A stretch of DNA of 64,000 nucleotides from Ceriagrion tenellum. Lineage: Eukaryota; Arthropoda; Insecta; Odonata; Coenagrionidae. Location of the stretch: the NCBI GenBank assembly GCA_963169105.1, contig OY720633.1, positions 147,643,200 to 147,707,199 on the forward strand. The letters run 5' to 3'. The position numbers were made by a program, and so were the translations under genes. The notes beneath the pieces are model-generated. The model made no database searches. It was not told the origin of the DNA and saw only the letters and a program-made list of their open reading frames with translations. Each line of letters begins with the position of its first letter. Position 1 is the first letter of the stretch. Positions 47,885 through 60,013 of the stretch are shown in pieces.

Positions 47885-47980
47885 AAAAAAACTTTTCATC
47901 CTGGAAACCGATATATGTGTGGAATTATTATTTTAAAAACTTTTGCTCCAGGAAACCGATATATGTGTGGAATTATTGGA
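47885..47980. repeat. 48-bp tandem duplication
   Basis: Two adjacent copies, period 48, share 27 identical bases beginning GGAAACCGATATATGTGTGG, with a few changes upstream of that core (TTTTCATCCT versus TTTTGCTCCA). Confidence 0.9.
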
Positions 47981-48082
47981 CGATAGTTCCTTAAAATGGA
48001 ACTGCTTCCAAAGTTTAATCGAACTTCACCGAGAACTTAACCTGGAAGTTACCATCACTTTTATCTAACTTTATTTGGACTT

Positions 48083-48108
48083 GTTTTTGTGGATATCTAC
48101 TTCATCAG
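48083..48108 (-). ncRNA. hammerhead-like motif with intact CTGATGA box
   Basis: On the minus strand CTGATGAAG is followed by a small hairpin (GTAG-ATAT-CCAC, one mismatch) and AAAAAC, where a functional hammerhead has GAAAC. AATAAAG follows closely. The first catalytic box is perfect; one key G of the second is lost. Probably another Penelope-type terminal remnant. Confidence 0.38.
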
Positions 48109-49917
48109 TAATCACCTAAGCCCAAGTTTACCCTCGGAAAAATTTAATTTTATTAGTTGAGGAAAGAATTTCCTGCGAGAGCAAACTTTAGCCGCAAAAA
48201 TCCCGTATATATGGGCCAGGATTATACTTCGAAGATCATAATGTTTTCTTTTTTTCCTGGACATTGACTTTGCATTGTCATGGGAGCAATACGTGGAAGC
48301 GGAATATATAACGTAATTGGAATCACCTACAACTTCTACAAGTGACAATTTGAGGGGGAATTGCTTGTACAATTGAGTTTTTGCTAACTTTTTAAAATTT
48401 CCCCTCCTTCACTGTACTACTGTGCTTAAGCATTTAATGTGGCTACGGTGCTTTCCATTCGGGCTAGAGGGTGCTGGCGTGATGAGTGAAGATGTTGCGG
48501 GGAATACAGGATAAGAGCGGCCGGAAAATGAGAAGCAAAGTGCTGCAGGACGGGCCAGAAGTGATACCTTGCGAGTGGAAAGTGAGGAGTACCCAGATGG
48601 AGAGAGTCTTCTGTCTTCCTCTCTCTTACATCCCCCAAGCCGGAGAGAGCTGGAGAAATGTGGTGGAGACTAACGCAAGCATGCAAAATTAACCACTAGG
48701 AATGATCAATAAGTTTGCAACATTTCATCGCCCTTATGGATTCTTTGAGGTTGCAATGCGAGAAATGTACCATCCCATAATGTAAAGCAAGCCATACTTG
48801 TGGGACACCACCGCATTAATACTTATCCTTTAATTGTGCCCTGGTACGCCTAGGCGCGTTCCACAAACATTCCCATCCTCCACGTGATTTATACCTTCCC
48901 TCAAAGGGTAACCATTTGCTGTCTTCAACCTTCATGAAGAGAAATTAAAGCTGAAATTGAAAAGATATCTCATTTTCTCTTCACTTATGTTGCTAGTAAG
49001 GTTGGAAGCTTAATAAATACATCCTAATCTAAATAATATACCCATTCTAATAATATTTTGATAATTTTTGACTATGAAAATTATATTTACACTCTGCAAT
49101 AACGGCTGAGGAGGTTAAAATTTCCCTCCGAAATTAATAAAAATATATTTATCCACTGATATATTTTTTGCCGGGTAATTATTTTGTATTGATGTACAGC
49201 GGCACTAAAATTTTAATGCTGTCCTTTCAATAAAACTTTAAAGAATCTTAAACGTATATTTCAGGGATCTAATAAAAAAAATCTGGGTGACATATTCAAA
49301 ATATTCGTTTGTCTCTGACTTTCGGTATTTGGGACTACTTGAATATAATGTCTTTGAGAATCATTGGCATCGGGCAAGGCATAATATAACTCCTTCATGA
49401 TTGATGAAAAAGAAAATCCACTTGCAGAGTTGTACAGATTATTATATAGACCGGTCGGTATTTATGTAGATAGATAGGTAGGTAGTACCAGACAAATATC
49501 CGTGGAAGTTCTACCCATCAAATAATCATCCATTATGAGAGTTCTAAGCCCGGTCCCCTCAGTATACTCCGATTAGCTTGAAAATATCTCCGTGATACAT
49601 TTCTTTATATCTACTAGTTAACTCCAATTCAGTTGGAAATTATTATGAGTTTGTGATTTAAGAATGAGTCCATAAAAGAATGGTATTAGTTTTGACTTGT
49701 ATTCAGTGATTCATCACTTCGAAAAAACAAGTTTTTTTGTTGCATGTTGTTCTTTCCTATACCAAATTATGCTTTTCATTCTGAAATTAATGAGCAGTGT
49801 GCAACTTATTATTCTTAAATTAAATTTTTACAGGATAAATATATTCAACCTATTTAAAATAAAAAATATTCGTCTAAAATGTCTTACATGTGTAACAATC
49901 TTTTTTTAGACTTGAAA
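48109..49917. other. non-coding, nothing recognised
   Basis: A G-rich patch at 48450-48680 gives overlapping opposite frames, neither convincing. A TAGA/TAGG microsatellite of about 25 bp lies near 49465-49490. Otherwise AT-rich. Confidence 0.45.
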
Positions 49918-50165
49918 TGTAGAGTTTCTTGCACAGTTTCATCTTGTTTGGCATTTCTTATAACTGCTACTATTTCTTTTGACTATGGCATTCTCGGTAA
50001 CTTCTAGAATATTCTCTTCTGTTTTGGGGTGGCAATCTAGACGCTTCCTCACGTGTATAAAAGCCACGTCTCCTGCCACTTGAATTCAATCTGTACGAGG
50101 AACGCAATAAACGTATCTGCTCTAAGCGAAACTACTTCTCTTCATTCCACGCTGCCTACGCTACA
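49918..50165 (+). mobile_element. candidate solo LTR
   Basis: The 248-bp stretch starts TGTAG and ends CTACA (inverted terminal pentamers of the TG...CA type). It contains TATAAAAGCC at about 50056, and a polyadenylation-type AATAAA 50 bp further on (about 50108), followed by a T/C-rich tail. Promoter and poly(A) signal at this spacing are typical of small insect LTRs. No 4-6 bp target duplication is visible at the chosen ends, so the boundaries may be wrong. Confidence 0.32.
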
Positions 50166-53100
50166 CTCTTATTGCACCTCCACGGTTTCAAAACTCCAAT
50201 TATTATCTTTTCTATGACTGAGAGCTCCATTTGTATTTCCAATCTATATTCTCTCCCGTGTTTCTCGTTTTTCGTTTTAATTTTCGTCTTCGTAATATAA
50301 TTTTTTGTACTACTTCTTCATGGTCAGAATTAGCTGATGTGTTTCTGAGCAATGTGCTAATCATATATTGGGTTATCGTTATTCTGTGAGGATTTCTCTT
50401 TTTTATACTAGGCTAAACAAGAGATGTTTTCGTCCCTACATCCTAACCTTGTCATGGAACAGAATGCCATCACCGTTTGTGGAAAAAAATGCGCTCGTAT
50501 TTGTTGGTTTGGTTTCCTAGATAAATTTTTAAGTGACCTATGTTCAAGGTTTACGTGCCAAAAATAATAATTTTATTCCGGATTTAGATATTGAATATAA
50601 TTATTTCCCTTAATTCTGTAAACACCGCTAATTGAGGTGAAACGTTTGATGAGGAAAATCAACATCTATCCGGCCAAGAATTTTTAATTTCTTTTAAAAT
50701 GTTATGTTATAACTTTGTTAATTTTTTTTTAAACTGTGGTATACATGTGTCTTAAAATGATATTAGAATTCCTGGTGTATGATTGAGTCATTTGAAATGC
50801 TACAGCTATGAAATGCAATCTTCACCTTGTCTCGTATTGAAAATTTATAAATTCCAGAGGCAATGGGTGTTGAAACTTTAATTTCTCTTTAATGACCGAA
50901 AGGATTAAAAAATGGCGTCGCATGTAAGTGACATATGCACAAATGTCTTTATCTGGCATTAAATCTTATGGTATGCTTAAGTATATATCTCGTTCAAAGT
51001 TACTGTTCGTGCTATTCATTATGGATATATTGCCAGAATACAGAAACGAATTCCAAGGATTATTTTAAATAAAAAAGTTTATAATTTAAATTTTAATCGA
51101 ATAATGAGCAATAAAAATTTATAAAAACATATTGCCATTAAACATTTGTCACGTTTCAGATTTTGAACGGGAATATTCCCAGAAGAAGAAGATATTTTTC
51201 AATTTGATCATTCAGAATAATAGTTGAAAAACTAAAAATAATTTTCTGTAACCGCAAAACGCAGTATTATAAAAGAAACTTGTTAGAGTGTTAATTTGCA
51301 ATCAAGTTCGTTCATTTGCAATTGAGACTGCAGGAGCCACTGAAAAATCTGACGAAAGTCATCAAGATGAATTAGGGGAATTTGTCATTGTTGTTTCTTT
51401 TATCTCGTTGGCTCTCTTTCTTTAGTCCTTTTGATGATTGTTAAATAAACACCGTGTGGCTCCAAGGAGAGCCGCGGTTTAATAGCATCTGATGCATTTG
51501 GCGATCCAAGTACGGGCAGTCTATCACTTGGAGCTACTCCATTTCTTCAAATGGCCCATTTGCCGCGGAGGATGAGGTACCAGCAATAGAAGAGTGTAAA
51601 GGGACCGACTGGGAAGGAGACTGGATAATGGACCAGTGCTCTAAAAATAGTCGGGGACGTGAAAAGGGGCAGTCGAAGTCGGTGGGGGATGCGATGGCGT
51701 TGGACGCGGGTTAAATGACGAGGGTTATGTGTTTGTGAGTGTTGCATCTGAGACGAGAATAGGCCATACGGGAACTAGGGATATGGGAGACGGACGGAGG
51801 ATCGTTTGAGTGTCGCATTCCCTACAAATTGGAACGGCTTACTTCAGTTGAAGCATCATTTTTAGATCCTATGGCATTGGCACTCGATCGTCTGCAGACG
51901 ATTAACGCGTTTTATCGGCCTATTTGAATGGCATTGGCTTTATATGGAGTGTATGGCGCTTTAATTTTAACGATACGTAACAGGAAGGAAAGAGAGGCCA
52001 TACTTTCGCATGGTGAGAGATAAATGCTGCTTTGTATCTTTCCACGCGATCATTACAAGAACGCAGCCTTCATGCCATGTGTACAAAGTTCTTCATCTCA
52101 ATGTATGGTTTCATATTTTATCTTTTCTTAACTATTACATTATTGACATGCTTTTTACGAAATGTTAATTTTCTTTATAAAACGGTGCGCGATGCAAAAT
52201 ATTTTCTTTGCCGCTAACGCCGACTTAAGTTATTTATGGCGCTTGATATTGTGAATGTAGTTTATTGATTTTCATAACCTTCAGGTTGCTTGGTGATTGT
52301 AAGAGATTTATGAGTTTTCAAGTCACTTCCCTTGCTTTCCCAGGGTATTTGTAGAAGGCTTCCAAAATCATGTGAGTTACTTTTCAAAATCTCATGTTTC
52401 CAAACGGGTATTAAGACTATCGGACGAGCGTAATTTTTCCAAATTGAAAATATTAATTTTTTACTTGGTCAAGACCTTTTTTATACGAGGAGGTTCGGAA
52501 AATATGACTAATCTTCATCCATTTACTGGAACAGTGTTTCACTTCATCGTGTTTTGACTTATTGGCGTTAATTACTGGATCAGTTTCAGCGAAATAGCGA
52601 AGCCCAACTTGTAAGAAATGGTACATTAATGTATTTTGCTTACGCATAGATTCTTGGTTTCCGAGGATATGGATATCACAGATAACGAGAAGAAAAACAT
52701 CCAAAACAGCCATGACATACAATGAGCCAAAATATGGAGTATATATTCTGGAGCAAGGATGTGACTGTTCAGACAGGCACTTGGCGATAGCCTTATCATT
52801 TTTTTCACAATGAATTACAGCTGCTACAAAAGCGATATGGTAGCATTAAAAAAGCTTGAGAGGTGTACAAAGAAGTAACCCATCATGAAATATCAAGAAT
52901 AGAGTTCATAGAGAAATTAGTATAAGATCTGGGAGAGTCCTATAGACGTTTTTCGATTTTTGTGACAAACCTGAAAGTGATATTTAAGGGATTATTATAA
53001 AGCAAAAATAATGAAACTGCTTTTACAAAAATATTTTACTGAAAAATATCCTCATCACAGCAAAAAATTACGATAAACCAAGGTAATACAAACATATTCT

Positions 53101-53738
53101 AGATTAAAATGTTAATTTTTGAAAAATTCAGGCAGTCTTTTTATGCAAACATATCATCTTGATGAAACAATATTGAATAACATGAAATGAAGTGTGCGAA
53201 ACATTGAGAAATGCTTATAAAATGGAGATAGACAAAACTGCGGTATTCAAAATAACTACCGTGGGCATTTTAGGTGGACGAAAAGACCAAGCATTCTTAA
53301 GACCAAGCCTGGAGAAGGAAAGTTTGTTGGATGCTGCGACCCAGTGGGAAATTGGAAGTGAGGCGGAGAAGGAATAAAATCTCAATGTATAGCTCAAAAG
53401 GTGAGGCTCGTTGGCAGAGCGGGGGAAATGAGCTACTGACTGGAGACACGGGGAAAACTCAGCGAGCAAAAATTAGTTTTGACCTAAATCAAATGAGAGT
53501 TGATATCTTTCTGAAGTTGTGTCTCTCCCGGGCATTCCATCATTTTATTAGTGTAACTAGTTTTTATGGAATTAAACGGAATGCTAAACCGTTTCATTGC
53601 GCATTTCATCTTATCTATTGCAGTCGAATTCAATAAAAAGAATATTATTCGAGGTAACTCGGTAGAGTTGTCTTATGTTGATAGAAAGTAATAGTAACTT
53701 TTTAATATAAAAAATAAGATTAAATACAAAGTAAAACC
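50166..53738. other. non-coding; G-rich block 51545-51800
   Basis: 51545-51800 is G/A-rich on plus with several CpG. Its frames have no family signature. The rest is AT-rich. Confidence 0.45.
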
Positions 53739-53766
53739 GTTTTCTCTCGTAAGGGCATCATCAAGT
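53739..53766 (-). ncRNA. hammerhead-like motif
   Basis: Minus strand: CTTGATGATGCCC, loop TTACGA, then GAGAAAACGG. The TGATGA core is exact, stem II would be GCCC with a decayed partner, and AAAC follows. A T-rich stretch comes after, as at the other Penelope-type termini in this window. No coding region remains nearby. Confidence 0.35.
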
Positions 53767-56589
53767 ACTAAGTCCTCGTACCAATATGGCTGAATAAAGT
53801 TCACGAAAGATATTTTCTGTAATAAAATGTGCATGTGAAAGTAAATAAAAATTCAGAAGTAATCAAAAAGACTATCTTGGGCATTCTAGGGTTATATCTC
53901 TCATGTATTTACAAATACTCAACCATTTCTGGCAATATCACTCGCCTACCTTTCCGTGAATGTCGATTTTTACTGCGATCAAAATGTTCCCATCTTGCAC
54001 CCTAACCCTCGTTGATCCAATCAAAATGTTTTCACCATCTCTTTTATGTTCTTAAGTTTATTCAAGCGTGTCCTCTCCTGCGGTATACTTTCCCATCCGG
54101 GGCAGGGTTGGAGTGAAGAAGAGAAATAGTTTTGCCGCTGCGCTGGCTTGAGAGTACGTCCAGCACACATCGTCTACGGCCGCCCACGAATACTCAGCCT
54201 CAGTCGCTCCTTTACGACATTCTCCACCCTTTGCCTCTCGACGTCCCAAGAAGGCAGCCCTCCTTAAAATCAGCTCTCAACCTTCGAACTGTGCTCAGTG
54301 TACCTCCTTAGCATCAACGTTAGCGTCTAAACAAATCCTAGCCCATAAACTGCCACACAAAAGGTAAAAATATTCCGTTATTCAGCGTACAATATATAAC
54401 TAGAGAAAACAAATTGCGAGAATATAGATGCTATTAATATAAACCAACCGTTTTCTTCGTTCTTCTTTAAATTTATTTTACTTCCTCCCTTTTATGACCA
54501 GTGTTTAATAACACACCACCGCATGCTTCTAGTTCATATAAAGATCTTTTTTTTCATTCAGAAATATCAGCAAATTTTGAATCCCTGTAAATATTTTCTT
54601 CACCTACTCTTTCAGCTATCTGGACGAAAATTCCTCATTTTTCTTTTTTCCTCCATCTTCTTCAGCTCTTGAAATAAATTTATTTTTCTCCATGGTAGGG
54701 CATAAAGGCTTTTCTAAAACCTTCTTTCCTCGGCGGAGATGAGGGTTGCAAATCGCAACTATTTCAGATGAACACTCCGCTCTGAAGAGAAATGAAACGA
54801 TGAGAAAAGAACTCGCGGAAGTGAGTCACCCCTTATTGAGCTACTTCGGCAAAACCCCCAAGGGATTTACTTCCTCTCTAACCAAGAGCCATTTTCACGA
54901 CTTATCCCAGACCCAATAGATCCGGTGGCGTCTTCAATTTCCTCTTCTTTCCCTGGCGTTCGAACTGGGTCCCCTTTTTCGTGATAATGGATTCCGGACA
55001 TCAACTCATTTGCTGCCGTGCCTCTTTTTCCTTTAAATTAAATGTAGGCCCCCTGTAAAGTCGATTTTATGTGCAAATGGGTGACCCTGAAAGAACAAAA
55101 TGTTTGATATCCAATGAAATAATCTCGAGAAGCTCTAAAAATACCATATTAACATTTTTGTAGAAGATCTCTAAAATGTTTGACAAAACAACAATTTGGT
55201 ACTAATATCTTTAAAGGCACTACACATGAAAAGTCCTACAAATTAAATTCCCTCACATGGCTCATGTATCATGGCGTCTCATACATTTTACTGTATCATA
55301 TATTTTCATACATATATTATTCCTCATTGCGAATGCATGGGTGAATTTCATGCTTTTCATATAGTTTGCAATCTTGAAGCTCTAAAATTCACATCAGTAA
55401 TTGCACAACATATCACTTAAATACGAAGTTTCTCGGAACGAGTCAGAATACCCCGATACCATAATGCCTACAGAATATCTGGGTGTCGGTACAATACGTA
55501 ATAGAAAAATTTGAGTCTTTTATTTCTTTGTAACTTCTCTTCTCATTCTGCTCACAGATACCGCAAAGTTATGCCAGAATATTTTTGTTACTTCGCAAGT
55601 GTTATTTATGTGAATGCATTGTTTGTAACTTTGTTTTAACCTTCATTAGGAAAGGTTTAATCAGCTTTACCACGGCATTATCGGCGAGACGTTCATTCTC
55701 AATACAAATACGGTATTGCCTGTATAATGGAAGCTATGCAATAGGTATTTACACTATTTTCCTATAGCCAACCAAAACTTAAATCCAAATTCATTGCGTC
55801 AGTTCGCCATGAGCTGAACAAATGGACATCTGACTCTGACCCGCAGTAATACAATTGTCAATGATTATATTTTATACTGATTAAAAGAAAGCAAAGCTCT
55901 CAGTTCACAAGCGGACTGAGCGGGCTGATTTATCATAAAATCGCAAGTATTGAAAAATATCGGAAAATCCATTACTAAAGGTGACTTTCTTAGGAAAAGG
56001 ACCGTCCTAGTTTTCATTCAAATAACTGTCTAAAGGAATTTTCTCCTGGCATCCCTCTTTCGTACAAAACAACAATGAATGCGCCCAGCTCTTTTGTAAC
56101 TAGCCCAGTTGCCCAGTTGCTTCAGCAATAGTAGGGTACTTATATTAGTCGTAACACGCCTGTTGGAAAGACACAACGCCAGAGACCGCCGACTCATTTT
56201 TACGCATATTTGCTAGTTTATTCATAATTACAATATCCACACAGAATCTTGAACCAGGTGCCAAGAACTTTTGAAATGATAATGAAGTGTTAATCAAATC
56301 TAAGATGTAATTGTAAAATGTTCAATATAAATATGAAAGTATTATGGTTCGTGGTAAGCCAAACATTAAATGCCTGAAATTTTTTCATGCATGCTCAAAA
56401 CATCTAGTATACTTCTCAAATATGAAGCAATAGTTTCAAAGCTTAAGGTTTTTAGGTTAAGAACGACATTTGTAAAGAATGTTGAATGGGATGGGCTTAT
56501 TCTGATCCACTAGTTATGCTATCGGCCTCTGCTATCCTATCTCAAATAAGAGGGGACTGATAAAACCGCGAAACTCTCTGGAAATATTC
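53767..56589. other. non-coding, nothing recognised
   Basis: GC rises slightly at 54060-54330 and 54720-55010 without a recognisable exon; the remainder is AT-rich. Confidence 0.45.
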
Positions 56590-57060
56590 ATTTAATAGAG
56601 CGCTTACTTTGTGCTGCACACAGAGGCCGTAGGCGGTTCCGCACGTGAATTTCAGCGAATGCTCGGCCATGTGAAGAAGTCTCAGAGAAGGAGACGCCGC
56701 GCGCGCAGCTATTGGGAACGCAGCATCAAAGGGCCTTTTATTGTCTTTTCCTTTGAGAGCCGAACAAATGTAGTCCGAGTAAAGGAACGGGTCCTTGGAG
56801 CATGCAGGCAAGCGAAGAATAAAAGGAGGCGCTAATGAGAGGGAAGGAGCCAGCTTTATGAGCAAGGGTACCGTGTTCTGTCTTCCCAAGGGTCACCGGA
56901 AGAGGACCGTGACCGCTCTTGTTTCAATCGCAAGCGACGAAAGCCCTTGCCAGCGGGTTTCCTCTCTGTACTCAGTAGAACCAAATAGAAGAAAGTGGGT
57001 CGGCAAGGCATGGTCAAGGCTTCAGTTTGCCTGGAAGGTTAAGGTGGGTAGCGCGACTTT
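56590..57060. other. GC-rich patch, function unknown
   Basis: About 470 bp with raised GC and CpG (GACGCCGCGCGCGCAGC). A 145-codon plus-strand frame starts here at 56795 but changes to hydrophobic AT-rich composition after 57060 and shows no domain. It could be an untranslated exon or a GC-rich repeat. Confidence 0.35.
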
Positions 57061-57239
57061 AGTTTACATACAGATTTGCGTGAAACTTGCATACGTCGTG
57101 CCAATTTGGCTATTCAAACTACTCTTTCATATGGCCTTACGGCAAATGGTATATATCTCATATTTTTTATTATATATGCAAAGTTTTCTTCAAAACACAA
57201 AAAAATGCTTTTCTTGTCATTATAATTTTTGATAACAAA

Positions 57240-57800
57240 CAAGAAGGTGCTAAATGGAGTCCAATATTTGAAAATTCACATTCAAATACAACTTCCGAAT
57301 TTCCGAAATTCCGAATACTGCGCCACAAATTCAAGCATTGAACAAGTTGATCTTAATATATTTAAATTAAATGTTAAACGATGTTTAAATACTTTTTATT
57401 CAAAAATTCAAATTTCACTTTATTAATGTTATTTCTAAATATACTCGGTTTTAGAGGATAAATTATGCAAACAATTTAGAAATAATGGATTGTAACAAAT
57501 TGAAATAAATAACAATTGGAGATTAAAGTCCCTAATACAGTCCATAATAACTCCATAATATTTAAGACCTGCCGAATTCAAATTTGAAGCTACCTTTCTG
57601 TATTTATGATAATTTTTGTTTTAGTTAAAATTGTTTAAGCCTTTGATTGTTACTAGTTAAAATTGTACGGTAATCGGTAGTGCTAAGGTTTTCTTGCTGT
57701 AGAATCCTTTTAGATGTTATTTTTATTGTCTCTGAATGTTATTTTTCTTATGCATTTGACAAAATTTTTCTCTGAATAAAGGTTTATTGATCTCTAAACC
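57240..57800 (+). mobile_element. possible LINE 3' end
   Basis: The frame at 57340-57420 (DLNIFKLNVKRCLNTFYSKI) resembles the last helix of LINE ORF2 proteins. It is followed by ~370 bp of AT-rich 3' UTR-like DNA ending TCTGAATAAAGGTTTATTGA, a terminus style seen in CR1/L2-type elements. No tail repeat is visible. Weak call. Confidence 0.28.
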
Positions 57801-59838
57801 ACTTGCCAATGCCTTAAAAAAATACAACCAGCCGTATATTAAAAATCCTTGAGGGAATTTTATGGCATCAGGTGCGTATTTCTGATTCTAAAAGTATAAA
57901 ATTGGAGGTCTTATAATCTTGCTATTTTTTAAGCGTTTTTACCAATCAATATATGATATGACCTCATTATTCGCAGTACATACGGAGATGAAACTGCTGA
58001 ATTATCATTGCGGTACACTTTTCAGTAATATCAGCAACCAAGTACACATCAGTAAACAGACCTTGCCTTATATCCGCCACTGTTTGTCCTTTGTTCTTGT
58101 TTAGGAAAATTCTACGTTAAGCCTTTAAACATACGCTCTATAGAAGTGCCACATTATGCATTGTCATTCTTTCAATCGCCGTTTTTGCGTGCAATACCGT
58201 CAGTGCGCTGCCTGGCAGCTACCTTGGTATGTTTCAACTAGTGTTGATGAGTCCTATTTCCGGATTTATACGGTCGCAAGGGTGGTTTGGCTTTTTAAGG
58301 AACTTATAAGTTCAGAAATGCTTAAAACACATTGCATAGCGTACATGTTCCTCTATTAAGGCCATTTGCTGCCATTTCAGTTCTGAGAAGATGTGTTGTT
58401 GACTATCGAGCCTCACTGAGAGTACGAGTCAGATTGATATGCGCTATACCAACTGGAGGATCTCTTGTGCTTGAGACAAGAGGATAATTTATCTAATAAG
58501 TTTACTAATTAGGAAACCAAGCAACGCCTACAGCATTGTCGGATCCTTGCCACAAAAATTGGATTTCCTCTAGTACACCGGCCGCTGGCCTGGGCGTCGC
58601 CCGTGGCAGCGCTCTGCTTTGCTCGACTTAAAACGATCTAGAAGTCAAATTCGAGAATGAATGAAAAGTTATTCTATTGCTGCACATTCTTCATAGTATT
58701 TTCTTTTATTTTGTGATGATTTATCATGGGCGCATGGGCGGAAAAGCGGCGCTTGTGACGATGGAACCCCTTTTATTTCTAGTAACAAGGACAAATAACT
58801 CAAATAAAAAAGTTAAAATTCTTTTCCTATGATTAAACAATTTGAAGGAAATCAAATGGTTGGATAATGAAGCCTAAAGGAGCTAAATTACGTGCATTAA
58901 TTTTCAAAACTACATATACTGACCGAGAACTTTCTGCCATGAAGATATATTTCTCTTAACTTGATGGAGTTCACGCTACAGGCGTGTTTACCCCGAAATG
59001 CCCATGTTTGACATGTTTCACAATAAATTATGAGAAGCACAATCACTATCGCACTAGCCTATACTGCGGGCCACATATTCCCTTTATAACACGAATACAA
59101 ATTTTCAAACTGCCAGGAATAAATTTGAAAAATGACATTTGGTCCGTTTTTATTATTTGGGACCACTGCTCACCATTATTTCTTCATCACATAGCCAATG
59201 CTCGGTAACTCCAACCGACAGAGGATACTTTCCCGTGGGTTATTGTCGCATGAATTACGGTGCTCAATTGATCCATGCTGAGATGTGACTGAAACTTTCT
59301 CTCCCTATTACCTTTATGCACTGTTTCCACTGCTTACTTCCGTCATAAATTTTTAAAGATGATTTGGGAGTAAGGTAAAGGCAGAATGAAGTCCGGTAAG
59401 CACCGATATTCATCGAGATATTGCTACTTGAGGATGACTCTATCGTAATGTCTTTGTAACTATACCTTAACCCAGTTTAATTTGATGTACGGAAAAAATA
59501 ACGATTCTTTGATAACCATCAACCCAAGTGGCTTGTCTGGTGAGGGAAGGGATTCTGTGTCTTATTTTGGGGGCCTTCGCCATTTGTAGCTAGGCATAAG
59601 TTTAACGAGGGATTACTATTTCAGTGACTAAAGGAATGATCGATGATGGAAAGGAAGCATTTAAAATTGAATGATGTATAAAGATTTTTCAGCGTAATTT
59701 TTATGGAACTACGTCAGGAGTGATGGGTATGCTCCGTTCAAACTAGGGGAATTACTGGTTTATATCAGTATTGTTTCAGAAATGTAAATTCTCAGAGTGG
59801 CGAAAATCTGTGATGCAGTTACGAAAGTTTTCACTCAT
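57801..59838. other. non-coding; GC-rich spot 58560-58625
   Basis: 58560-58625 (CACCGGCCGCTGGCCTGGGC region) stands out in GC and may be the end of an unrecognised repeat. Nothing else seen. Confidence 0.4.
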
Positions 59839-60013
59839 GGGATACAACTGGAAGGTGTACAAGAATTTTCATAACTAGGCAGTAAAATAACTACTGACGG
59901 GAGAAGCAAACGAGAAATAATTAACAGGGTGAATATGGCAAAAGTACTACCATCTACCACTGTGGACAATTCACTAAGCATTATATCCGTGCAGAGCAAA
60001 GTTATTTATGAGC
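59839..60013 (+). pseudogene. RTE-like LINE RT fragment (post-palm segment)
   Basis: The plus-strand frame reads GIQLEGVQEFS, stop, LGSKITTDGRSKREI, INRVNMAKVLP, to IYE near 60013. This matches the segment downstream of YADD in RTE-type LINEs (V-x-E-F-x-Y-L-G-S-x-I-T-x-D-G-R ... E-I-x-x-R-I-x-x-A-K). The TAA replaces the conserved Tyr of the YLG block. Third scrap of this lineage in the window that lacks neighbours. Confidence 0.8.

Noticed and set aside
56795..57232. 145-codon plus-strand ORF
   Set aside because: Abrupt change from basic GC-rich to hydrophobic AT-rich composition and no recognisable family.
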